A stretch of 64,000 nt of DNA from Sandaracinaceae bacterium (GTDB lineage: Bacteria > Myxococcota_A > Polyangia > Polyangiales > Houyiibacteriaceae), in NCBI GenBank assembly GCA_020633055.1, contig JACKEJ010000010.1, positions 434,001 to 498,000 on the forward strand. The letters run 5' to 3'. The notes below the pieces were generated by a model. That model was not told where the DNA came from and did no database searches. It was given only the letters and a program-made list of their open reading frames with translations. Both the position numbers and the translations under genes were made by a program. Shown here piece after piece: positions 57,731 through 64,000 of the stretch (the stretch's first letter is position 1; each line of letters opens with the position of its first letter).

Positions 57731-60700
57731 ATGTCGCCGCGACCACACGCCACCGAGTCGGAGAACATCGAGATCGTCGGAGCCCGCGAGCACAACCTCG
57801 ACGTGCCCTACCTCGAGCTGCCCAAGCGCTCGCTGGTGGTCTTCACCGGGGTCAGCGGCTCGGGCAAGTCCAGCCTGGCCTTCGACACCCTCTATGCCGA
57901 AGGTCAGCGACGTTACGTGGAGAGCCTGAGCGCCTACGCGCGCCAGTTCCTCGGGCGCCTCGAGCGGCCCGCGGTGGAGCGGTTGCGCGGCCTCTCGCCC
58001 ACCATCGCCATCGAGCAGAAGTCGGCCAGCAACAACCCCCGCTCCACGGTGGGGACCATCACCGAGATCTACGACTACCTGCGTGTGCTCTACGCGCGGG
58101 CTGGCGTGCAGCACTGCCACCAGTGCGGCAAGGAGGTGCGCGGACGCAGCGCGGAGGAGGTGGTGCGCGACGTGGAGAGCACCGTCGCCGAGGGCACGCG
58201 CCTGACCTTGTTCGCGCCGCTGGTGACGCACCGCAAGGGCGAGTTCCGCGAGCTGTTCACCGAGCTGGCCGGGCGTGGCTTCGTGCGCGCACGTGTCGAT
58301 GGCGAGGTCCTACGGCTCGAGGACACGCCCACCCTCGTGAAGCACAAGAAGCACACCATCGAGGTGGTCGTCGACCGCCTGGTGCGCCGCGATGAGGACC
58401 GACAACGTCTCACCGAGGCGGTCGAGGCGGGGCTACGCGAAGGCCAGGGCGAGCTACTGGTGGAGGTCGAGCCAGAAGGGGACTCCCCGAGCCACGCGCT
58501 GCGCTTCAGCGAGTCGCGCATGTGCTGTGGCGTGGCGTTCCCCGAGCTCAGCCCACAGAGCTTCTCGTTCAACAGCCCGCTCGGCATGTGCCCCAGCTGC
58601 CAGGGGCTCGGCACGCGCATCGAGGTGGACCCGGAGCTGGTCGTGCCCGACCCGAGCCTCTCCATCCGCGAGGGCGCCATCGCGCCGTGGAAGAGCGCCA
58701 TGGACAAAGGCGAGGGCTGGACCTTCCGCGTCATCGACGGCATGGCCAAGGCCGTCGGCGTCGACCTGGACACCCCGTACGCCAAGCTCAGCGCGAAGAA
58801 GCGCGCGCAGGTGCTCTACGGCCTCGAGGGCAAGAAAATCCGCATGGAGTGGGGCTCGGAAGGCGGCGACAGCCACGGTAGCTGGGCGGTCTCGTTCACT
58901 GGCGTCATCCCGCGTCTCGAGCGGCTGTACCACGAGACCAAGTCCGAGATGATGCGCGTGTCGTACGCGAAGTACTTCGCGGAGCGACACTGTGACACCT
59001 GTGAGGGACGCCGGCTGCGGCCCGAGAGTCTCGCCGTGCGGGTAGGGGAACGCGGGATCGCCGACGTCACGCACATGACGGTGTCCGACGCGTCGGCGCA
59101 CTTCGACGCGCTGCAGCTCACCGGAAACCAGGCGGCCATTGCGGAGGGCGCCCTACGGGAGATCCGCAGCCGCCTGCGCTTCCTGCTGGACGTGGGGCTC
59201 GAGTACCTCACGCTCGATCGCGCCGGCCCCAGCCTGAGCGGCGGCGAGGCACAACGGATTCGTCTGGCGAGCCAGCTGGGCAGCGAGCTGAGCGGCGTCA
59301 TGTACGTTCTCGACGAGCCCAGCATCGGACTGCACCAGCGCGACAACGAGCGCCTGATCCGGACGCTCGAGCGCCTGCGCGACCTGGGCAACAGCGTGAT
59401 CGTGGTAGAGCACGACGAGGAGACCATCCGCGCCGCCGACCATCTCGTGGACTTCGGCGTCGGCGCCGGCCGGCTGGGCGGCAAGGTGCTCTACAGCGGC
59501 GCGCCCGAAGGCGTCGCGCGCGTGGCCGAGAGCATCACGGGGCAGTACCTGAGCGGCGCGCGCAGCATCCCGCGGCCCGAGGCGCGACGCACACCGCAAG
59601 GACAGCTCCTCGTCCGAGGTGCGCGCATGAACAACCTGCACCGCATCGACGTTTCGATCCCTCTCGGGGTGCTGACCGCGGTCACCGGCGTGAGCGGCGC
59701 GGGCAAGAGCTCGCTGGTCAACGGCATCCTGCTCCCCGCGCTGGGGCGCAAGCTCCACAACAGCACCGACCCCATTGGCGCGCACGACGCCCTCGAGGGG
59801 CTCGACGCCATCGACAAGGTCATCGCCATCGATCAGCGTCCGATCGGGCGCACGCCCCGCAGCAACCCGGGCACGTACACGAAGGCGTTCGACGAGGTGC
59901 GCGAGGTGTTCGCCCAGCTCCCGGAGGCGCGCACGCGCGGATTCACGGCGGGGCGCTTCTCGTTCAATGTGAAGGGCGGGCGCTGCGAGGCCTGCTCGGG
60001 CGACGGTCAGGTGAAGGTCGAGATGCACTTTCTGTCCGACGTGTTCGTGCCGTGCGAGGTGTGCGAGGGGAAGCGCTACAACAGCCAGACCCTCGCCGTG
60101 CGCTACCGCGGCAAGAACATCACGGACGTGCTGGCCATGAGCATCGACGACTGCGCCGACCTGTTCGCGGCGCACCCGAAGCTCGCGGCCATCCTGAGCA
60201 CGCTGCAGCAGGTGGGGCTTGGCTACATGCAGCTCGGGCAGCCCGCGCCGACGATGAGCGGCGGCGAGGCGCAGCGCGTGAAGCTGAGCCGCGAGCTGGC
60301 GAAGCGCCAGACGGGGCGCACGCTCTACGTGCTGGACGAGCCCACGACCGGGCTGCACTTCGAGGACATCCGCCGCTTGCTCGGGGTGTTGCAGCAGCTG
60401 GTCGACGCAGGCAACTCCGTGCTGGTCATCGAGCACAACCTGGACGTGATCCGCAGCGCAGACTGGGTCGTCGACCTGGGGCCGGAGGGCGGAGCGGGAG
60501 GCGGTCGCGTGGTGGCGGAGGGCACGCCCGAACAGGTGGCGCGGGTCGCCGGAAGTCACACGGGGCGCTTCCTGCGCGGAGCACTCCGGAGCGCGCGCGC
60601 ACCAGACGTCGCCACGCGCTCGAAGCCCGCGCCCGACACCACGCTGTCGAAAACGCGCACGCCAAAGGGCGCGTCCACGACGCCGCGGAACAGCAGGTCC

Positions 60701-60784
60701 AGCCCGCCAGCCAAGACCGCCAACGCCGCCAAGACCGCCAAGACCGCCAAGACCGCCAAGAAGCTCAAGGCCGAACGCGGATGA
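57731..60784 (+). CDS. uvrA: UvrABC nucleotide-excision repair ATPase UvrA
   Basis: UvrA finds bulky DNA damage and loads UvrB. The 1017-residue protein has both ABC halves: Walker A FTGVSGSGKSSLAFDTL and TGVSGAGKSSLVNGIL, signatures LSGGEAQRIRLASQLGSELS and MSGGEAQRVKLSRELAKRQT, and Walker B LDEPSIGLHQRDNERL and LDEPTTGLHFEDIRRL. The C-terminal zinc motif is GRCEACSGDGQ...CEVCEG. The other zinc site, normally CPxC...CPxC, has CC instead of the first pair (SRMCCGVAFPEL then CPSCQGLG). The last 80 residues are a basic extension ending with repeated AKTAKTAK units. The stop overlaps the convergent L,D-transpeptidase by 20 bases. Confidence 0.97.
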   Translation: MSPRPHATESENIEIVGAREHNLDVPYLELPKRSLVVFTGVSGSGKSSLAFDTLYAEGQRRYVESLSAYARQFLGRLERPAVERLRGLSPTIAIEQKSASNNPRSTVGTITEIYDYLRVLYARAGVQHCHQCGKEVRGRSAEEVVRDVESTVAEGTRLTLFAPLVTHRKGEFRELFTELAGRGFVRARVDGEVLRLEDTPTLVKHKKHTIEVVVDRLVRRDEDRQRLTEAVEAGLREGQGELLVEVEPEGDSPSHALRFSESRMCCGVAFPELSPQSFSFNSPLGMCPSCQGLGTRIEVDPELVVPDPSLSIREGAIAPWKSAMDKGEGWTFRVIDGMAKAVGVDLDTPYAKLSAKKRAQVLYGLEGKKIRMEWGSEGGDSHGSWAVSFTGVIPRLERLYHETKSEMMRVSYAKYFAERHCDTCEGRRLRPESLAVRVGERGIADVTHMTVSDASAHFDALQLTGNQAAIAEGALREIRSRLRFLLDVGLEYLTLDRAGPSLSGGEAQRIRLASQLGSELSGVMYVLDEPSIGLHQRDNERLIRTLERLRDLGNSVIVVEHDEETIRAADHLVDFGVGAGRLGGKVLYSGAPEGVARVAESITGQYLSGARSIPRPEARRTPQGQLLVRGARMNNLHRIDVSIPLGVLTAVTGVSGAGKSSLVNGILLPALGRKLHNSTDPIGAHDALEGLDAIDKVIAIDQRPIGRTPRSNPGTYTKAFDEVREVFAQLPEARTRGFTAGRFSFNVKGGRCEACSGDGQVKVEMHFLSDVFVPCEVCEGKRYNSQTLAVRYRGKNITDVLAMSIDDCADLFAAHPKLAAILSTLQQVGLGYMQLGQPAPTMSGGEAQRVKLSRELAKRQTGRTLYVLDEPTTGLHFEDIRRLLGVLQQLVDAGNSVLVIEHNLDVIRSADWVVDLGPEGGAGGGRVVAEGTPEQVARVAGSHTGRFLRGALRSARAPDVATRSKPAPDTTLSKTRTPKGASTTPRNSRSSPPAKTANAAKTAKTAKTAKKLKAERG
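60712..60762 (+). repeat. 9-bp tandem repeat in the 3' end of uvrA
   Basis: GCCAAGACC-type 9-base units repeat about five times in a row, encoding Ala-Lys-Thr triplets (AAKTAKTAKTAKTAKK). The unit number could vary between strains without shifting the frame. Confidence 0.75.
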
Positions 60785-62042
60785 ACGTCGGACGCTCGCC
60801 CTCGAGTGGCAGGATGGCGTTCCACCCGGCGGGCAGCGCCGGCTGGGTGAAGTCGAACAGGTAGCGCGCATCACGCGGGCTCAGGTTGACGCAGCCGTGG
60901 CTGCGGGCGTGCCCGAAGTCGTCGTGCCAGAACGCAGCGTGCAGCCCGTTGCTGCCCTCGAAATACTGCACCCACGGGACATCTTCGATGGCGTACTCGT
61001 TCGGCGTGTCTGCGCCCAGGTTGCTCATGTCGCTGAAGGCCAGCTTGATCCAGATGGCGTGCACCCCGAGCGGCGTACGGTGATGCCGCCCCTCGCGTCC
61101 GGTGGAGACGAGCGTCACGAACACGGGCCGGGTGCCCTCGTAGGCCACCAGCACCTGATCGGCCACGCTCACGTCGAGCCAACGCTCGCCAGCGCGCACC
61201 TCGGCGGGGGGCTCGGTCAGCGTAGGCCCTTGCAGGTCGCGCCGACGCATCGCACCGCCGTCCGCCAGCGCGACCCAGTCGCCGCGCTCGGGCGTCGACG
61301 GGCTGAGGCGCAGACGCGTCCGGCGCCCGAGGCGACGCACGACGGGACCGTTGGGGCGCGCGTGCACCGTCGCGTTGTCACGACGTACCCAGGCGAAGGC
61401 GAGGTCGTCGTCTGGACCCAGCTCGACCCCCGCGAGGTCACTCCCGCGCGCGTAGCCGATGTCGCCGCGCTCGATGAACAGCTGGCTCTCCGTGCGGACG
61501 AAGCGCACGCCTTGCACGGTGCGCTCCCCCGTCACCACCACGCCGAAGCCACGACCCAGCGCCATGGCGTACTCGTCGGTGAAATACTCCGACGGTCGCG
61601 CGTAGGCGCGTGCGCCGTCCGTGCGCACGAAGGCGTACGCCTTCGGCAGCAGGGCCCCCTCGGGCACGGCTGGCCGCGCGACCCCGCTCGGCAGCTCGGT
61701 GCTCAGCTGCGCGTGGCGCGTACACAGGTACAGCTCGTCACCCACCTGGAACCAATAGCCGGTCGGGCAGTCCACGCCGGGCAGCCGGCGCCGAACCGGG
61801 AGCCGCGTCCCACGCGCGATGGTGCCGCGGCGGCCGGACGCCTCGCTGGGACCCCGAAACACGCGTGCCCCGTCGTTGACGACCTCGACCGAACGCACCC
61901 ACTGCGGGAGCGGGAGGCTTCCGGTGGTCGAAGGCTGGGCACCCACGCGCTCCGAGGCGGGAGCGCTCAGCGACGCCGCCAGCAAGGAGAGCGCACCCAG
62001 CAGCGGGGCGCCGCTCGGCCACGCGCGCGAGAGACTCTTCAC
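60765..62042 (-). CDS. Periplasmic L,D-transpeptidase (YkuD)
   Basis: A GTG at 62042 begins a good signal peptide (KSLSRAWPSGAPLLGALSLL then SLSAPASERVGAQ); a frame start at 62156 would add an unlikely leader. The 425-residue protein has SH3-like repeats in the middle (VFRGPSEASGRRGTIARGTR, VHARPNGPVVRRLGRRTRLR). A C-terminal YkuD domain has LGVHAIWIKL, HAAFWHDDFGHARSHGCVNL (catalytic His and Cys) and PRDARYLFDF. It would form 3-3 crosslinks or attach proteins to peptidoglycan. The substrate is not clear. It converges on uvrA, overlapping by 20 bases. Confidence 0.9.
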   Translation of the reverse strand: MKSLSRAWPSGAPLLGALSLLAASLSAPASERVGAQPSTTGSLPLPQWVRSVEVVNDGARVFRGPSEASGRRGTIARGTRLPVRRRLPGVDCPTGYWFQVGDELYLCTRHAQLSTELPSGVARPAVPEGALLPKAYAFVRTDGARAYARPSEYFTDEYAMALGRGFGVVVTGERTVQGVRFVRTESQLFIERGDIGYARGSDLAGVELGPDDDLAFAWVRRDNATVHARPNGPVVRRLGRRTRLRLSPSTPERGDWVALADGGAMRRRDLQGPTLTEPPAEVRAGERWLDVSVADQVLVAYEGTRPVFVTLVSTGREGRHHRTPLGVHAIWIKLAFSDMSNLGADTPNEYAIEDVPWVQYFEGSNGLHAAFWHDDFGHARSHGCVNLSPRDARYLFDFTQPALPAGWNAILPLEGERPTFIRVRP

Positions 62043-62183
62043 GCCCCGGAGTATACCCAGCGGGGGCGCCAGGGCCGCTTTTGGGGCGAGGGGACCGAGC
62101 GCGCACGGCAGGCGCAACGCGCGCCGAGCCCTGGCGTGCACCGGCCCGCTGGCCACTGGCGAAGCGCGCTGCTACGCCTCCGC

Positions 62184-62681
62184 ATGACCACGAAGTTCAC
62201 GGTCGAGCACGTGCTCAACACCACGCCCGAGGGGTTCTGGACACGCATCCAGCCAAACGAGGAATTCTACCGGGCCCTCTACGTCGACCACCTGGGCTAC
62301 GAGTACGAGCTGCTCGAGTGCGACCTCGCGGTCGGGACACGCAAGGCGCGCATCAAGCCCACCGCGGACGCTCCGAAGGTCATCCGTGAGGCGTTGGGTG
62401 AGCGCTTCAGCTTCATCGAGGATGGCAAGTACGACGCCACCGCGGGCCGCTACGACTTCCAGATCATCCCCAACACGTTCACCGACAAGGTCCACACGAC
62501 GGCGTACCAGATCATGGTCCCACACGGCTCCGACCAGTGCGTGCGCACCGTGCACTTCGAGATCACGGCCAACCTGCTCGGGCTGGGCGCCATCCTCGAG
62601 AAGTTCATCGCCCGCACCACGCGCGAGAGCTACGGCGACAGCGCCAAGTTCACGAACGACTTCCTCGCCAAGCTGGGCTGA
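62184..62681 (+). CDS. DUF2505-family protein
   Basis: The 165-residue protein starts MTTKFTVEHVLNTTPEGFWT and has the START-like pattern of DUF2505: FYRALYVDHLGYEYELLECD, then REALGERFSFIEDGKYDATA, YDFQIIPNTFTDKVHTTAYQ, TVHFEITANLLGLGAILEKF, ending SYGDSAKFTNDFLAKLG. No signal peptide is present. START-like proteins often bind hydrophobic ligands, but no function is known for this group. It is divergent from the L,D-transpeptidase. Confidence 0.8.
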   Translation: MTTKFTVEHVLNTTPEGFWTRIQPNEEFYRALYVDHLGYEYELLECDLAVGTRKARIKPTADAPKVIREALGERFSFIEDGKYDATAGRYDFQIIPNTFTDKVHTTAYQIMVPHGSDQCVRTVHFEITANLLGLGAILEKFIARTTRESYGDSAKFTNDFLAKLG

Positions 62682-62700
62682 GCGGCTCGTGTCGGCGAGC

Positions 62701-62724
62701 GGGGGCGAACGCCCCCGGAGGGGG
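62701..62724 (+). terminator. Hairpins after the DUF2505 gene
   Basis: GGGGGCG-AA-CGCCCCC (62701-62716) and CCCCC-GGA-GGGGG (62712-62724) share the central C run, so only one can form at a time. There is no T run. They lie 20 bases after the stop. Confidence 0.35.
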
Positions 62725-62822
62725 TCGGGGCCCGCCTCGAGCCGGTCCACTCTGCGCAGGGCTCCCGGGGTCGGGCGGAGGAGCCGCTTGTCCGCGCTCG
62801 GGCTCGCTCCTATCCTGCGCTC

Positions 62823-63383
62823 ATGAACGCGCCATCCTCGGTCTCTCGTCGGACTCCTGCGAGCCTGTCCTTCGTCACTCCGCTGCTCTTCTCCGCCACC
62901 ATGCTCGCGGTGGGACCAGCGCTCGGCGCCTGCGATGGAAGCGCGCCTGGCGCACTGCTCGCCTCGGACACGGAGAACCTGGAGTTCACCAACGCGCAGT
63001 CCTCCACCAGCGCAAGCTACCGGCTGTACCTCAGCGCGAACGCAGTCCCTCAGGTGTCGTCCGCCACGCTCGGCGTCATCGTGGACGTGGTCGCAGGTGG
63101 TCCATCCATCGAGGTCTCGGTCACCCCCCCTTCCGGCACGGCGGTGACCGACAGCACGCCCGAGCCCGTGACGAGCTCCGGTGTCAGCTACGACCGCTAT
63201 GCGCTCACGCTGCCAGAGTCCTCGGCTCTCTGTGAGGACACCGGCGCGTGCACGCTGGACTACGCCGTCTCGATCACACGCGCCGGCACGGACGACGCGG
63301 CGTTCACCGCGATCGCGACGGTCTCGGGCGTCATCGTGGGTGACGCGATCACCACCGACGACGTCGCGCTCGACTTCCTCTGA
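62823..63383 (+). CDS. Predicted secreted protein, 186 aa, unknown function
   Basis: The product has a long N-terminal signal (MNAPSSVSRRTPASLSFVTP then LLFSATMLAVGPALGAC). The mature part is beta-rich, low in charge and acidic (TENLEFTNAQSSTSASYRLY, ATLGVIVDVVAGGPSIEVSV, CEDTGACTLDYAVSITRAGT). The ALGAC end of the signal resembles a lipobox, with Cys in the expected place, so it may be a lipoprotein. No family is recognised. It converges on murI. Confidence 0.65.
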   Translation: MNAPSSVSRRTPASLSFVTPLLFSATMLAVGPALGACDGSAPGALLASDTENLEFTNAQSSTSASYRLYLSANAVPQVSSATLGVIVDVVAGGPSIEVSVTPPSGTAVTDSTPEPVTSSGVSYDRYALTLPESSALCEDTGACTLDYAVSITRAGTDDAAFTAIATVSGVIVGDAITTDDVALDFL

Positions 63384-63391
63384 ACGACGCG

Positions 63392-64000
63392 TCAGAGGTC
63401 GATCTGCTCGACCGCGGCCGCGTCGATGTCGCGACCCAAGAAGCGCCCCGCGACCTCGGCGAAGCGCCCGGGCAAGTCGGTGACCATGATGCGCAACGTG
63501 CCGGGTCCGTCGGCGCGCGCGAGGCCACGTGCGTGCAACAGCGCGTGCAGCTCGCTCGCCGTCGCGTGTGCGCTGTCGACCACCTGCACCTCCGGGGAGA
63601 GCACGCGCGCAGCGACACTGCGGATGACGTCGGCCAGCAACGGGTAGTGCGTGCAGCCCAGGATCAGCGTGTCCACGCCTGCCACGGCGAGCGGCTCGAG
63701 GTAGTGCTCGACCACCTCAGTCGGGACAGCACCCTCCAGCCAGCCCTCCTCCGCCAGCGGCACCAGCAGCGGCGCCGCCTGGGGGAAGAGCTCCGCCTTG
63801 CTGCTGAGCCCAGCCAGCTCACGGCCGTAAGCGCCCGAGGCGACCGTGCCGCGCGTCGCGATGACCCCCACGCGGCCGTTCACGCTCGCCTCGATGCCAG
63901 CGCGCGCTCCAGGGCCGATCACCCCCAGCACCGGCACGTCCAGCTCCACGCGCAGCATGTCCACCGCCACCGCGGAGACTGTGTTGCACGCGATCACCAA
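63392..64000 (-). CDS. murI: Glutamate racemase, C-terminal part (runs off the window)
   Basis: MurI makes D-glutamate for peptidoglycan. Only the last 202 residues are in the window; the gene continues to the right. VIACNTVSAVAVDMLR contains the first active-site Cys, and LILGCTHYPLLADVIRS contains the second, with VQVVDSAHATASEL after it. The pair of Cys and spacing fit the racemase family. The N-terminal 60-70 residues, including the first Asp-Ser block, are not seen. Confidence 0.92.
   Translation of the reverse strand: MVIACNTVSAVAVDMLRVELDVPVLGVIGPGARAGIEASVNGRVGVIATRGTVASGAYGRELAGLSSKAELFPQAAPLLVPLAEEGWLEGAVPTEVVEHYLEPLAVAGVDTLILGCTHYPLLADVIRSVAARVLSPEVQVVDSAHATASELHALLHARGLARADGPGTLRIMVTDLPGRFAEVAGRFLGRDIDAAAVEQIDL

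Overview
The window is high-GC bacterial chromosome with densely packed genes on both strands and no rRNA, tRNA, CRISPR or prophage that I could recognise. The gene content points to a deltaproteobacterial lineage of the Myxococcota. The signs are AgmX/PglI-type C-terminal domains, a GYF plus MJ0042 zinc-ribbon protein, several Hanks-type Ser/Thr kinases (one with an anti-sigma-like zinc finger and TPRs), an MshEN-receiver-TPR fusion, sigma-54 regulators with FHA or receiver inputs, and a MYXO-CTERM-like tail on a secreted dehydrogenase. I cannot name the genus. The placement rests on families, not on a marker-gene search.

Left part (1-20 kb): a truncated membrane protein, a wax ester synthase/DGAT, a secreted sugar-dehydrogenase-like protein, a Ser/Thr kinase with an AgmX-like partner, a TerB-like protein and a ferredoxin-like protein. 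A compact coenzyme F420 operon follows (npdG-cofE-cofD-cofC, every junction a 4-base overlap). Then come a cupin-XRE regulator divergent from Fe superoxide dismutase, a PilZ-to-periplasm membrane protein, a PAS/GAF histidine-kinase-like protein with no ATPase domain, and prolyl-tRNA synthetase.

Middle (20-49 kb): a lytic transglycosylase, redox enzymes (LhgO-like, TrxB), NadB, Hpt and an isolated pair of type III export-gate genes (sctS-sctT). Next are motility and signalling type proteins and an NtrC-family regulator that faces two paralogous vWA lipoproteins across a gap with a good -24/-12 promoter match. An MMPL/RND exporter follows, then a folE operon and an rpe / FHA-sigma54 regulator / ketopantoate-reductase-like / truncated-globin operon.

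Right part (48.7-64 kb): a probable oriC with DnaA boxes lies directly upstream of dnaA. An intact IS66-family element (tnpA, tnpB, tnpC) sits just downstream. It splits a small secreted-protein gene that can be rejoined exactly across a 7-bp target duplication. Then come a sigma factor divergent from a zinc-finger/kinase/TPR protein, uvrA with a Lys/Ala repeat tail, an L,D-transpeptidase, and the 3' part of glutamate racemase at the window edge.

The most rewarding loci for follow-up are the F420 cassette, the sigma-54/vWA-lipoprotein circuit, the orphan SctS-SctT pair, the IS66-split gene beside oriC, and the palindromic element upstream of npdG.
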